Assembly (NCBI RefSeq): GCF_000949255.1
Contig: NZ_JXUW01000012.1
Span: 1-64,000 of the forward strand
Direction of reading: 5' to 3'
Source of the DNA: Ferrimicrobium acidiphilum DSM 19497
GTDB taxonomy: Bacteria; Actinomycetota; Acidimicrobiia; Acidimicrobiales; Acidimicrobiaceae
DNA length: 64,000 nt
Position 1 is the first letter of the stretch; each line of letters starts with the position of its first letter. Positions 27,031 to 36,564 of this stretch are shown here, piece after piece. The position numbers and the translations under genes were made by a program. The notes under the pieces are model-generated. The model made no database searches and was not told the origin of the DNA. It was given only the letters and a program-made list of their open reading frames with translations.

Positions 27031-28161
27031 TTATAGGACGGTGACCATAGTCCCTATGTTTACCATGCCGTAGACGACCTTGGCCGTTGATATAGGTAGC
27101 TCCACACAACCGGCGCTCTGAGGGTATCCATAAGTTGCGCGCGGGTACCCGTGCACTGCAACCGATCCATGGAAGTAGTTGATCCAGTGGACGAGGACGT
27201 GATAGGTAGTGCCATTCAGATTGGTGCCGCTCATGTAGTTTTGAACGTAACGCAAGAAGATTGGCCATGTGCCAGCATGGGTGACATCTGCTCCGACTCC
27301 GGTATTGCAGACGCTGGTCAAGACAACCTTCCCGTTCACCCAGACCTTGAGTGTCTCTGGAAGTGGCGACTTGGACACATAGATATACGAGTAAGCGTTC
27401 GGGTCAAGCTGGTGTTGAGCAGCAGCAGCCAACAGAGCTGACCAGACGGTCGCAGATGGCTGGCCGTTTACGGGCAGATTGCTAACCTTCTCGAACGACA
27501 TGATGGCCGCCTGCGTGGCTACTCCCCAGGACCCGGGATAGAAGGTCGCCTGCAGGGAGGAGGGTTCATTAGACCAGCGCACATTGAAGTTACCCTTTTG
27601 GACAAGAGCTAGGTCAGCATTGGAGACGAGCCGATGCGTCGGCTTGAAGCTATCGGGCAGGTAATTGAGCTGGGCGAGGAGTTGCTGCATCCTAAGGAGC
27701 GATCCTTGCGCTATCGTAAACGAGATCTGTTCGGGATTCTGTAGCCGCTGGCCCGAGGCCGCTAAGATGCCGCTAGGACCTCCGGGGATACTGACGCTCT
27801 CCGTGCCTCCCGGGGTGTAGCTTGCATCTGGCGCAAACTCAACAGTCGTCGAGTTCTCAAGGAACCAGGAACCGGCCACCGGCGGGCTCAAGGTAGGCAT
27901 AGGCGTATGCGAATTGATCGGCGTTGAAAAGTGAATCGTGATCGGCTCGTTTGGTCGCACGTTGGTGGCTCCTGGGTTAGGGGTCACCGACGCCACTACC
28001 ACATTTGCTCCCGTCGATGCATTCGACGCCGTCGAGTTATTGGAGGCAAGGCTCGCCGATGAGGATCCATTGAGGCTGGGCACTACAACTATACCGACAG
28101 CAACTAGTAGAACGACTAGGACGCCTACGCCAAGCAACATTATTTTTCTGGAGAAATCCAA
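27031..28161 (-). CDS. L,D-transpeptidase with N-terminal anchor and Ig-like domain
   Basis: 376 residues. TTG start preceded by AGGGTGA; an ATG seven codons later is the alternative. One membrane anchor (residues about 8-28), a Ser/Asn/Thr-rich linker, a bacterial Ig-like domain (VVVASVTPNPGATNVRPNEP, about 54-150), a peptidoglycan-binding-like helical region (160-250), and a C-terminal YkuD domain. The catalytic motif HGYPRATYGYPQSAGCVELP carries nucleophile Cys352; the usual SHGC is SAGC here. L,D-transpeptidases make 3-3 crosslinks in the wall or attach proteins to it, which is common in actinobacteria. Divergent from the polytopic membrane protein gene 75 bp away. Confidence 0.88.
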   Translation of the reverse strand: MDFSRKIMLLGVGVLVVLLVAVGIVVVPSLNGSSSASLASNNSTASNASTGANVVVASVTPNPGATNVRPNEPITIHFSTPINSHTPMPTLSPPVAGSWFLENSTTVEFAPDASYTPGGTESVSIPGGPSGILAASGQRLQNPEQISFTIAQGSLLRMQQLLAQLNYLPDSFKPTHRLVSNADLALVQKGNFNVRWSNEPSSLQATFYPGSWGVATQAAIMSFEKVSNLPVNGQPSATVWSALLAAAAQHQLDPNAYSYIYVSKSPLPETLKVWVNGKVVLTSVCNTGVGADVTHAGTWPIFLRYVQNYMSGTNLNGTTYHVLVHWINYFHGSVAVHGYPRATYGYPQSAGCVELPISTAKVVYGMVNIGTMVTVL

Positions 28162-28236
28162 CTAAATCACCCTGTGATCATTATAGTCGCGGATATGAAA
28201 GCCATCTGAGGCAGGGGCGCCAACATCTGTCCTCGG

Positions 28237-29448
28237 ATGCAAGTACCCGAAATTCGCCTGATCAGACGACTCGATTGCTACGATAGTTGGGTGCACACCG
28301 CGACTACTACAAGCTCCGAGAGGGCGCCGCGCATCGCTGCACTCATCGTCTTCGTCGGCTATCTGATCTATCTCGGCGAACGCTCCATCGTCGTCGCGAA
28401 GGGTAACATCTCCAGCCTTGCGCTCATTGGAACGACATTCTCCAATCGGAGGCAGTTGCCTTCGTATCTTTACCAGCACCACGGCAACGGCTACGATGGC
28501 CAGTTCTTCCTCCGTCTAGCCCTCGACCCCTTCGTTCTCAGGCTCCATGCCTTTGGGATCACACTGAATGGGGCCTTCAGAGACCAACGTATCGTCTACC
28601 CTTTCTTGGCCTGGCTGATCTCGCTTGGCCAGCACCATTGGGTGCCGGTGACCCTAGTAATCGTCAACCTGATCGCGGTGACCGTCATCGCCTATATGGG
28701 GGCAAAGCTAGCCCATAACACAGCTCATCCTGCGATGGTTGGTGTCCTGCTCGGTGGATACTTCGGTTACACGATGAGCACCGGTCGTGACCTCGCTGAG
28801 CCAACCGCCGCCGCATTTTTGCTGGTGGCAATGTACCTTTTTGAACACGATCACTTGGTATTCGCGGGAATTGCTTTTGCGTTCGCTGGACTTGCGCTCG
28901 AGACAGAACTGATAGTGCCAATCGCGCTTGGATTGATCTGGCTGTTAGTGCTGGTTCGCAAGCGACGCTCGACCATGAACCCCGCGGTCTTCCTCATCCC
29001 AGGACTGGCAGCACTGGGTTTCCAGGGCCTGCTTCACGTCGTCCTCGGAAAGGTCGCCATCAGTGGGGACCTTCGCGGCAACTTGGGTATTCCGGTCTAC
29101 TCCGTCCTCGTCGGTATCGTTCATCACGCACACGCGCTTAGTGCAACCAACCTTATCTGGTTTGGCCAGCTTGTAATCATCGCGCTATTTGTGGTGTTGG
29201 CTGCAATGAATCTAAAGAGTACCGAGGTACCTCTCTATCTCAAGGTCGCATGGGGCCTGATGCTGATCCTCACACTCTCGCTCTCCGGCGAGGTCTGGAA
29301 TCACTCCTCCTACTTCCGGGCGACCGACATTCTCTGGCTCACCTCGGTCTTGATCTGGAGTCGTTCGCGCCCCACCCATTGGTGGCCGGCCTACCTCGGC
29401 TACATCGCCACTATCGTCTCGGTGGTGCCGCTGCTCCTCTTTTTCTAG
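28237..29448 (+). CDS. Polytopic membrane protein, GT-C-like (AZOBR_p60025-type)
   Basis: 403 residues with about 10 transmembrane helices. The first outside loop holds the motif NGYDGQFFLRLALDPF and later QRIVYPFLAWL, which characterise a family of predicted GT-C-fold proteins linked to cell-surface glycopolymer formation; the DG pair would correspond to the catalytic Asp of GT-C enzymes. A later loop has TGRDLAEPTAAAFLL. The start is uncertain because the first 40 residues are not conserved-looking. Neighbour to an L,D-transpeptidase, which suits a role at the cell envelope. Sugar donor and acceptor unknown. Confidence 0.72.
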   Translation: MQVPEIRLIRRLDCYDSWVHTATTTSSERAPRIAALIVFVGYLIYLGERSIVVAKGNISSLALIGTTFSNRRQLPSYLYQHHGNGYDGQFFLRLALDPFVLRLHAFGITLNGAFRDQRIVYPFLAWLISLGQHHWVPVTLVIVNLIAVTVIAYMGAKLAHNTAHPAMVGVLLGGYFGYTMSTGRDLAEPTAAAFLLVAMYLFEHDHLVFAGIAFAFAGLALETELIVPIALGLIWLLVLVRKRRSTMNPAVFLIPGLAALGFQGLLHVVLGKVAISGDLRGNLGIPVYSVLVGIVHHAHALSATNLIWFGQLVIIALFVVLAAMNLKSTEVPLYLKVAWGLMLILTLSLSGEVWNHSSYFRATDILWLTSVLIWSRSRPTHWWPAYLGYIATIVSVVPLLLFF

Positions 29449-29511
29449 ATCGACTCGCCAGAGCGCAGGCGCGAGCCTCTTCGCTTGAGAGCCAAGGTGA
29501 TCAATCAAGAG

Positions 29512-31230
29512 CTAAGACGGGTCGGCGAGCTCTGCGACCACCAAGAAGGGACGATGCTGTTCGCCCCCTGCCTCCAAAATCGAGGCTAGCTCACCAACGG
29601 TATTAGCGCGATAGCCAGCAACCCCAAACGCCTGCGCCAGCGCGATGAAATCGACGCGAGGATGCTCGATCTGGGTCAGATCTCTGGAGATAGGCTCAAT
29701 ACCTCGCGCCTTCATCTCCATCCGCAGGATCCGATACCCCTGGTTCGCCACAACCACCACCCCGACGTCGAGTCCGAGATGCGCAATAGTCCATAGCGCC
29801 TGAGGGGCATATAGTGACCCTCCATCGGCAATCAAAGCGCGCACTCGCCTTCGGGTCGCAACAGCAGCGCCAAGCGCTAACCCAAGTCCGCCTCCGATCG
29901 CTCCACCCGGATGTCCAACGTACCAATGCGGCGGAGCACTCATCCCATGGAGGACCGCAGGACCTGAACTGGTACGTCCTTCGTCAACGACGACATCTCC
30001 ACTTAGTTGGTAGTGAGCGAATAGTCGACCGACCGACTCGGCGGTTAGCGGATCATCGTTGCTAGTAGTGGTCATCGTCTCTTCGGGGTAAGTCTCTTCG
30101 CTGGCTGTATCTTCAGAGTGTGTGCCTCCGACAACTCCGCCGTCGTCTAGATCAGCATCGACCCCGAGACGTTTAGCCCATCGGCGCAGACCAATCTCTG
30201 CCGGGCCTCCTGAAGCGACCAATGTAACGATCTTGGTCTCAGCTGGAATGAGTTGAGGTGCCATCTCTTCCTGCGCAAAATAGGCCAACGGCTCGCTAGT
30301 GCCTATCAGGATAACCATACTCGGCGTTCCAATCATGGCACGAGCCTGATCTGGGAAGTATGGTATTCGAGAGATCGGCGGAAGGTGGCTCCCACGCTCC
30401 ATGACGGCCGGAAACACCTCCGCATAGAGGCGTGCCCCGATGTGACTGGCAATTCGCGCAGCGAGGAGTTGGCTGGCTCCACTCAGTGCTGTCGACCCTA
30501 AGAGCAAGAGTGGGTCGTGACCGACCTCGTCCTTAGTTGGTCCGCTAGCTTCGGCCGTCGAGGAGGTCTCCAGCCGCACGGCTTGGTCCAGCAGCCTCGA
30601 TGATTGCGCCACACTAGCCCCAACAACCTGACTCGAAGCCACAGCGACAGCCTGCACTGATTCTTCTCGGCCAGACTCATTTGAACCGGGCTCATCTCGG
30701 CCAAGCTCATCTCGGCAAACATGGGCCGCCATAACGTTCTGTGGTGCTATCAAACCGACTGGGCCTCGATGCAACCGAGCAAGCTCACCGGCCCGGCGAG
30801 TGGTCTGCGCTACGGTAGCAGGGTCATCAACGACCAGTACCTCCACACAAAACGGCGCCATGATGGCGGCCAAATCGGTGTTGAGCGCCGCATCTACCGC
30901 CAGATGTGTATCAGGGTGTTCACCGACGATCACCAGCATCGGCGTGCCGGCTCGCCTGGCATCATGGACAAACGCTGCTCCATTGGAAAACCCGGGTCCA
31001 AGGTGTAGAAGTGCCACGCCAAGCCCACGGAAACGTGCAAAACCGTCAGCTGCCGCCGTGGCCACCAGCTCTTGAGTAACCAACACTGGGGTGAGATCCT
31101 CATTGGCCTCCAGCGCTTGAACAAGCTCAAGCTCGGTCGTCCCTGGATTGGTAAAGACGTACTCAACCCCGAGATCAACAAGCGAAGCAACGAGATGCTG
31201 GGCGCCGGTAATAGCAGCCAAGTCACTCAT
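29512..31230 (-). CDS. Thiamine-diphosphate enzyme, acetolactate-synthase-like
   Basis: 572 residues with the three ThDP-enzyme domains: Pyr domain (1-175, with the cofactor-activating Glu in LVTQELVATAAADGFAR), a central domain, and the PP domain (390-572). The GDGS...N motif is altered: ADGGSLYAPQALWTI, then VVVVANQGY in place of the usual N-N. It resembles the IlvX/IlvB-like decarboxylases rather than true acetolactate synthase. Two odd Glu/Ser/Thr-rich linkers interrupt the family pattern, about residues 170-190 and 365-385. Each is built of degenerate 15-bp DNA repeats (30661-30720 and 30077-30121) that encode five-residue units such as RDELG/RDEPG and SEDTA/SEETY. Followed by nothing on its strand; the Fur gene is 27 nt upstream, possibly co-transcribed. 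Confidence 0.82.
   Translation of the reverse strand: MSDLAAITGAQHLVASLVDLGVEYVFTNPGTTELELVQALEANEDLTPVLVTQELVATAAADGFARFRGLGVALLHLGPGFSNGAAFVHDARRAGTPMLVIVGEHPDTHLAVDAALNTDLAAIMAPFCVEVLVVDDPATVAQTTRRAGELARLHRGPVGLIAPQNVMAAHVCRDELGRDEPGSNESGREESVQAVAVASSQVVGASVAQSSRLLDQAVRLETSSTAEASGPTKDEVGHDPLLLLGSTALSGASQLLAARIASHIGARLYAEVFPAVMERGSHLPPISRIPYFPDQARAMIGTPSMVILIGTSEPLAYFAQEEMAPQLIPAETKIVTLVASGGPAEIGLRRWAKRLGVDADLDDGGVVGGTHSEDTASEETYPEETMTTTSNDDPLTAESVGRLFAHYQLSGDVVVDEGRTSSGPAVLHGMSAPPHWYVGHPGGAIGGGLGLALGAAVATRRRVRALIADGGSLYAPQALWTIAHLGLDVGVVVVANQGYRILRMEMKARGIEPISRDLTQIEHPRVDFIALAQAFGVAGYRANTVGELASILEAGGEQHRPFLVVAELADPS
30077..30121. repeat. Three degenerate 15-bp tandem units inside the ThDP enzyme gene
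   Basis: Units at 30077-30091, 30092-30106 and 30107-30121 all begin GTCTCTTC or GTATCTTC. They encode the acidic repeat SEDTA/SEETY/PEETM. Confidence 0.75.
30661..30720. repeat. Four degenerate 15-bp tandem units inside the ThDP enzyme gene
   Basis: Units of 15 bp at 30661, 30676, 30691 and 30706; the last two are 13/15 identical (CTCATCTCGGCCAAG and CTCATCTCGGCAAAC). They encode RDELG, RDEPG, SNESG, REES on the minus strand. Confidence 0.8.
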
Positions 31231-31257
31231 CAGTGCTCCTCCTCGACCAGGCGGATA

Positions 31258-31737
31258 TCATTTCGCACGATCGACAATGCAACCATCAACCGCGGCCTGA
31301 TCCTGGCCAGGAAGATCCTCATCGAGACAGCTGCGACAAACGCCGTAAACATCAACCTGGTGGTAGAGCGCATCGCCCGGCATCGCCGCCTCATCAAGCT
31401 CTGCACCTGGGTGAACCTCGTACCCAATTACCTTCTGGCAGTTCAAACAGTGAAAGTGGTGGTGATGCGGGGCAAATGGTGGAAGCAACTCATAGCCAAC
31501 GCCACCATTGAGTGATATCGCCTGTACGATCTGAGCTGCTACAAAGGCATCGATCGTCCGGTAGAGCGTGGGTGGATGGATGCCGTTGCCGGTGAGCTCG
31601 GCCAGCAGATACGAGCGAGTCACAGGGTGCTCTTGGCGCAATAGGGCCTCAAACACTTGCTGTCGTTCATTGGTGATCTTGAGTCTCTGGCGGTGACACT
31701 TCTCTTCAAAAGCCTGCTGGAGGCGATCACTGTTCAT
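31258..31737 (-). CDS. Fur-family metal-dependent regulator
   Basis: 159 residues from ATG 31737, with AGAGG five bases before it; a TTG at 31761 is less likely. Winged-helix DNA-binding domain (about 10-85; ITNERQQVFEALLRQEHPVT, PTLYRTIDAFV) and a dimerisation domain with metal ligands APHHHHFHCLNCQKVIGYE plus a C-terminal CRSC. The two CxxC pairs bind structural zinc as in Fur/Zur/PerR. The HHHHFHC cluster suits Fur or Zur; which metal is sensed cannot be told. Four His in a row is unusual. Lies 27 nt upstream of the ThDP enzyme gene on the same strand. Confidence 0.88.
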   Translation of the reverse strand: MNSDRLQQAFEEKCHRQRLKITNERQQVFEALLRQEHPVTRSYLLAELTGNGIHPPTLYRTIDAFVAAQIVQAISLNGGVGYELLPPFAPHHHHFHCLNCQKVIGYEVHPGAELDEAAMPGDALYHQVDVYGVCRSCLDEDLPGQDQAAVDGCIVDRAK

Positions 31738-32511
31738 CGGAACCTCTACTCTCGCACCCAACCCGCCTCAACCTCGCCCACCCCATTGCCGATTCACTCG
31801 GCGAGAGGCGATACTATATGGCACCACGACTACCCAAGCAGTCTGTGCGATAGCGTTAACATGCGAGAGGACGGTCACTAGGTCAATAGTACCCGGGGCC
31901 AGCCTCAATCTCTTGATTGTTAAGCACCGAGAGGATCTCGACCCTAGAGTTCACCCCGCTCCACGGCAAAGAGGACCGCTACTCATAGCTGAAAATTGAG
32001 ACCCCAAACCAGCAACACAACGGCGAAGATGTCGTGCACCTAGCCCGACGAACGCGGTCTACAAAGAAGGGCCAAGGGTCTCAAGCGATAATGCCAGCAC
32101 AACACTCACAAATGAGATCCCGTAGTTTCGACGTCACTGCCTCCAGTAAACCTAACTCCAAAGACCCAGCCCGAGCCAACAACAACCACATCCTTAATCG
32201 CTCACTTACTGCAGTTCCTTGAACGCCTACCGCATTCATACATTGAGACTCACAGTTGCGAGTCCGGAGCCACGCTCTCTAATACCACACCCTTGACTAC
32301 GAAGGGCCCGAAGTGGCCGAGGAGGAGCTTTGGTCGTCCAGCTGCTAGTAGAAACCTGCATACGTATCAATCCAATCTCGTTACGTCACGCCAGAGAACT
32401 GGACCGAGGCTCGTATGGTGTTCTCGACCCAAACCGGTGCCGAAATCGCCAAAATCAGCTCTGAACCCCTTCCCGGCTAGAATGTACTCGCAAACAAATG
32501 AAAGGGTTAAC
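31738..32511. other. 770-bp region between the Fur gene and the aldo/keto reductase
   Basis: No gene recognised; a few short frames lack ribosome sites and family resemblance. It holds the divergent promoters of fur and the reductase gene, but no clear operator was identified by eye. Confidence 0.4.
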
Positions 32512-33477
32512 ATGAACTATCGACGACTAGGCCGTGCTGGAATCAAAGTGTCAGAGCTCTCCTTTGGCTCTTGGGTCACTTTTGGCCCCCAGATCGGCGT
32601 CGGCGAAGCCACTGAGATACTCGGCTATGCATACGAACAAGGTGTCAACTTCTTCGACAACGCTGAGGCCTACTCGAGTGGAGAGTCGGAACGCATCATG
32701 GGAGCGGCGATCGCTCAACTTGGTTGGCCACGACACAGCTATCTCGTATCGTCCAAGTTCTACTGGGGCATACATGACACGGTCAACGCCCGATTTACCC
32801 TCAATCGTAAGTACCTGATCGAAGCGGTTAATGCATCACTAGAGCGCTTCGGCCTCGACCATCTTGACCTGATCTACTGCCACCGTCCAGATGCTGAGAC
32901 CCCGATCGAAGAGACGGTCTACACCATGCACGAACTAGTTGCAGAACACAAGGCTCACTACTGGGGTACCTCCGAATGGTCAGCCGACGAGATCCGAGCA
33001 GCGATCGCAGTAGCTCGTGAACACCACCTGCACGCACCCGTCGTCGAGCAACCAGAGTACAACATGCTCACTCGCGCCAAGGTTGAGGTCGAGTACAAGC
33101 GACTCCTAGACGAAGAGGGTATCGGCCTCACGACCTGGAGCCCGTTGGCCTCGGGCTTGTTGACTGGGAAGTACGCCAACGGCATACCTGCAGGCTCGCG
33201 CGCGTCTCTGCCTGGTTATGAGTGGTTAAAGGAGATGTTGACCGATCCAAAGGCTGCCAGCATCGTCAAGCAACTTGAGCCGATCGCCAAGCAACTTGAC
33301 CTCACCATGGGTCAACTTGCAATCGGATGGTGTCTCGCTAATCCGCAGGTATCAACGGTGATTCTCGGCGCTTCGAATCGGGCACAGCTTGAGGAGAACC
33401 TGGGAGCACAAGCAGCACACGAACGCCTCACTCCAGAGATCCAGGACAACATCCGCAAGATTCTCGAGGCAAAGTAG
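32512..33477 (+). CDS. Aldo/keto reductase, Kv-beta/YghZ type
   Basis: 321 residues from ATG 32512 ([20 protein letters not shown], preceded by AAAGGG), the usual start of this family; an upstream in-frame ATG at 32293 runs through unrelated sequence. NADPH-dependent (beta/alpha)8 barrel. The catalytic tetrad is Asp49, Tyr54 ([11 protein letters not shown]), Lys82 (VSSKFYW) and His124 (IYCHRPD). Sequence features [13 protein letters not shown] and [19 protein letters not shown] (NADPH phosphate site) match AKR6/AKR14, the group with potassium-channel beta subunits and methylglyoxal reductase YghZ. Physiological aldehyde unknown. Single gene, convergent with the methyltransferase. Confidence 0.9.
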   Translation: MNYRRLGRAGIKVSELSFGSWVTFGPQIGVGEATEILGYAYEQGVNFFDNAEAYSSGESERIMGAAIAQLGWPRHSYLVSSKFYWGIHDTVNARFTLNRKYLIEAVNASLERFGLDHLDLIYCHRPDAETPIEETVYTMHELVAEHKAHYWGTSEWSADEIRAAIAVAREHHLHAPVVEQPEYNMLTRAKVEVEYKRLLDEEGIGLTTWSPLASGLLTGKYANGIPAGSRASLPGYEWLKEMLTDPKAASIVKQLEPIAKQLDLTMGQLAIGWCLANPQVSTVILGASNRAQLEENLGAQAAHERLTPEIQDNIRKILEAK

Positions 33478-33791
33478 GCTACGCCCACTTAGATTGCCGC
33501 TGCGCCAACAGGAACGCAGTCTCTATCTGCCAGAGGCAAGGCACAGGTTTCGGTCGATTCGGGTTAACGCTGATCGAGTTCACCGAATCTGTGCCCTGTC
33601 GCGACAGTCGTCTCCACCATTGTGGGCAAGTGCAGCACGAGACGGTCTATCCGCAACTGAAGCACAGGTTTTGACCGCCCAGATCGACTCAATCTCCAGA
33701 TCAACCCAGAGGATCTACCAAGCTCGCCAACGCAATAATGCGCAGACTCAGCGCCCCCGGAGGTAACAAACCGACTCGACGACCAATGGCG
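33478..33791. other. Gap between convergent reductase and methyltransferase genes
   Basis: 314 bp with no recognisable gene; no strong terminator hairpin was found by eye. Confidence 0.4.
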
Positions 33792-34550
33792 TTAACAACG
33801 AAACGCTAGGTGCCCTAGGGTCATGTACTCCACCTCTAACACCTGATCACCAAGACGATCACTCAAGCGACCGAGTACTCGCTCACGGTCATCGGATTCG
33901 AGTGCGAGCACCTCAGACATCGTTGACATCAGCGCCACAAACTTCCAGGGCTCGTATTGCACCGAAGAGAGGTAGCGCAGCGGCTCTACTCGAGAGAATC
34001 CAAGATCTCCATGGAGCAGGCGCGCAAGTTCATCAATAGTCTCATTCAGATCTGGGCGACGAAACAATACTGGCAGGCGATGGCTGGTCTCTTGGAAAAC
34101 GGCTGCAAGCTCTCGACCAAGTCGGTCATCGGTCACAGTGCCGATGTTCCACCAGGCAGCAAAGATACCGTCGTGGCGCAACAGCCGCTTCACACTCCGA
34201 AGTGCATAGGCCCCTGCGAACCAGTGCCACGCCTGTGCAGATACCACGGCGTCAAATGATCGACGAGCACCTCGATAGCTCTCGAAGTCAGTGATCACCA
34301 CCTCAAGATCACCAACAGTCTGCCGACTCAGCTGACGGGCCATCTCGTCGTCTGGCTCAACAGCGAGGACGCGTAGACCACGGCATAGCAACTCGCGGGT
34401 TGCAATCCCAGTTCCGGCTCCAATCTCGAGTACCGTCGCTCCGGTGGGGAGTATATCGGCGAGCATATCAAAGAGTTCATCGGGGTAGCCAGGGCGCACG
34501 TTATCGTATGTCGCTGCATTTAAGCCAAACTGTCGCCCAAAGCTGGTCAC
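33792..34550 (-). CDS. Class I SAM-dependent methyltransferase
   Basis: 252 residues. Motif I VLEIGAGTGIATREL, motif II with the acidic residue in VLAVEPDDEM, and FDAVVSAQAWHWF are the SAM-binding signatures of the Methyltransf_11 group (UbiE-like). The start MTSFGRQFGLNAATYDNVRP is typical of this subgroup, whose members often modify small molecules; substrate unknown. Divergent from the amidase gene with only 41 bp between starts, so promoters must overlap. Confidence 0.85.
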   Translation of the reverse strand: MTSFGRQFGLNAATYDNVRPGYPDELFDMLADILPTGATVLEIGAGTGIATRELLCRGLRVLAVEPDDEMARQLSRQTVGDLEVVITDFESYRGARRSFDAVVSAQAWHWFAGAYALRSVKRLLRHDGIFAAWWNIGTVTDDRLGRELAAVFQETSHRLPVLFRRPDLNETIDELARLLHGDLGFSRVEPLRYLSSVQYEPWKFVALMSTMSEVLALESDDRERVLGRLSDRLGDQVLEVEYMTLGHLAFRC

Positions 34551-34591
34551 GCGACAACTCTACCGCAACCTCGGTTGCTAAGGTGAAGACT

Positions 34592-35932
34592 ATGACCGAA
34601 CTGCGCACCGTCCAAGATTTCAAGAACCTCTCTGCTACCCCCGACTGGGGGCCAACGTTAGTTGAGGAACTGACCACCCGCCAGCACAACGACGGACTAA
34701 ACGCTCTCCTCTTTGTCGCCACCCCAGACCAATCATTTGGTTGCTCTGGGTTGCTAGCAGGGCTACCGATCCTGATAAAGGACAACATCGACACCCACGA
34801 TCTACCCACTACCGCCGGGTCCTATGCGCTATCGCTAAACCCTCCGACCCGTGACGCAACCGTTGTCAGCAGACTGCGGGAGGCAGGCGCGACCATCATC
34901 GGCAAAACGAACCTATCGGAGTGGGCCAACTTCCGCGGCATCTCCTCAGTCTCTGGGTGGAGCGGTCGTGGAGGAATCACCCGAAACCCACATGACAGCG
35001 CTAGAACGGCTGGCGGGTCGAGCTCTGGCTCAGCGGCAGCGGTGGCGGCAGGCTATGTGCCGGTAGCCATTGGCACCGAGACCGATGGCTCCATTCTCTG
35101 TCCAGCAGCGGTAAATGGAGTGGTGGGTTTCAAGTCAACTCCAGGTGACATCGACCGAACTGGGGTGATCCCGCTCTCGAGCACTCAGGACTCGGTGGGC
35201 ATCTTCGCCAATCGCGTTGGGGATGCCCGCCTGGTAGCAAAGGTGGTCGTCGACTCAACGCACGAAGCTCTCAGACCGAACTACGTCGTTGTAGAGTCGA
35301 TGCTCGCCAACCTTAATCCGAAGACCATCACCTGCTTTGAGGAGACACTGACATCGCTGACCAAACACGGTTATAGCATCACACGCCTCCCCAAGGTCTC
35401 CGACGGCAGCCTTGAGCCTGACGAGGAGGCAGAGCAGATCGTCCTGGTCTACGAGATGTCGGTGGAGCTTGATCGCTATCTGAAGGACCGCAACGACGCA
35501 ACCTCTCGGTCCCTTGCTGATGTCACCGACTACAACGTCGCTCACCCAGACCAGGAGTTCACCTTCTTTGGGCAAGAGCTGCTCACCATGGGACTCACTC
35601 ACCCATGGGAGGAGGGCAGCTATCGCAAAGCGCTGGACTCCAACCGTGAGCGGTGTCGTAAGGGTATAGAGGCCGCACTAGCCGAAGCCGATGCAGACAT
35701 CCTCCTAGCCCCCACCATGGACGCCGCCTGGCTGATCGACACGATCAACGGTGATCCGATGGCAATCGGGAACTGGTCGGTAGCTGCGGTAGCCGGATGC
35801 CCCTCCCTCACTCTCCCCATCGGCTCACTCGCACACATGCCTATTGGTATGACTATGATCAGTCGACCCCATACCGATCTCGCACTCCTCGGCCAAGCTG
35901 AGGCCATCCAGTTGGCACTCGATCGGCTTTGA
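34592..35932 (+). CDS. Amidase-signature hydrolase
   Basis: 446 residues from ATG 34592 ([10 protein letters not shown]); a frame extension back to 34400 overlaps the divergent methyltransferase and is rejected. Ser-cisSer-Lys triad: Lys63 in [11 protein letters not shown], Ser143/144 in the Gly-Ser-rich [17 protein letters not shown], nucleophile Ser167 in [11 protein letters not shown]. This is the family of glutamyl-tRNA amidotransferase GatA, acetamidase and FAAH. No gatC or gatB is adjacent and the C-terminus lacks the GatA hinge, so a stand-alone amidase is likelier. Substrate unknown. Confidence 0.88.
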   Translation: MTELRTVQDFKNLSATPDWGPTLVEELTTRQHNDGLNALLFVATPDQSFGCSGLLAGLPILIKDNIDTHDLPTTAGSYALSLNPPTRDATVVSRLREAGATIIGKTNLSEWANFRGISSVSGWSGRGGITRNPHDSARTAGGSSSGSAAAVAAGYVPVAIGTETDGSILCPAAVNGVVGFKSTPGDIDRTGVIPLSSTQDSVGIFANRVGDARLVAKVVVDSTHEALRPNYVVVESMLANLNPKTITCFEETLTSLTKHGYSITRLPKVSDGSLEPDEEAEQIVLVYEMSVELDRYLKDRNDATSRSLADVTDYNVAHPDQEFTFFGQELLTMGLTHPWEEGSYRKALDSNRERCRKGIEAALAEADADILLAPTMDAAWLIDTINGDPMAIGNWSVAAVAGCPSLTLPIGSLAHMPIGMTMISRPHTDLALLGQAEAIQLALDRL

Positions 35933-36063
35933 CCTCGACCTCGACTTACTCATACTCCTGTAGCAGCTGCTCGCTATCGATCGATACCCTCACTCCGTCG
36001 AAGCCGCAACACGTTTTGAGATCTGACTCGGAAGGATTGTTTGCATATGTGGTTGTACCGTAG

Positions 36064-36522
36064 GTGAGCACCATCAACGTCGAACGCCATCTTGGAGTCC
36101 CGCTATCTGTCGCATGGAACGAACTCGCCGACATCGAGCACCACGTCGAATGGATGGCTGACGCCACCAACATAGAGTTCCTCACCGCCCAACATCGTGG
36201 TACCGGAACGCGATTCAGTTGCTTGACCCAGGTCGGGCCGCTCAAAACTCGTGACCTGATGGAGATTACAAATTGGGAGGAGGGGTCGTCAATTAGCGTA
36301 CGCCACCATGGGTTGATCACCGGCGAGGGATGTCTGCAGCTTCGTGGATACTCCGACGATAGCTGCCAACTGACGTGGAACGAGGTGCTGCGCTTCCCGA
36401 TCGGCGTAGGCGGACCCCTCACCGCGGCACTGGCCCAGCCTATCCTCACAAGAATCTGGAGAGGGAATCTGCGAAGATTCGAGCAGTCGGCGATACGACG
36501 GCTAGAATCAAACAAGCCATGA
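36064..36522 (+). CDS. SRPBCC/polyketide-cyclase-like protein
   Basis: 152 residues from a GTG start. The pattern of an N-terminal strand INVERHLGVPLSVAWNELAD, then IEHHVEWM, GTGTRFSC, and a C-terminal long helix LAQPILTRIWRGNLRRFEQS matches the START/SRPBCC helix-grip fold, which encloses hydrophobic ligands. No catalytic residues can be assigned. Its stop TGA is 12 bp from a 15-bp tandem duplication and 42 bp from the helicase start, so the two may be co-transcribed. Confidence 0.7.
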   Translation: MSTINVERHLGVPLSVAWNELADIEHHVEWMADATNIEFLTAQHRGTGTRFSCLTQVGPLKTRDLMEITNWEEGSSISVRHHGLITGEGCLQLRGYSDDSCQLTWNEVLRFPIGVGGPLTAALAQPILTRIWRGNLRRFEQSAIRRLESNKP

Positions 36523-36533
36523 TCCAAGCCGAG

Positions 36534-36563
36534 CGACGACCACGAGACCGACGACCACGAGAC
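36534..36563. repeat. Perfect 15-bp tandem duplication before the helicase gene
   Basis: CGACGACCACGAGAC occurs twice in direct succession (36534-36548, 36549-36563), immediately before the TTG start of the helicase. In the helicase frame it would read DDHET DDHET if translation began upstream. Confidence 0.95.
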
Positions 36564-36564
36564 T

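Noticed and set aside
34400-34591. N-terminal extension of the amidase
   Set aside because: It lies antisense to the start of the methyltransferase gene and has no resemblance to amidases.
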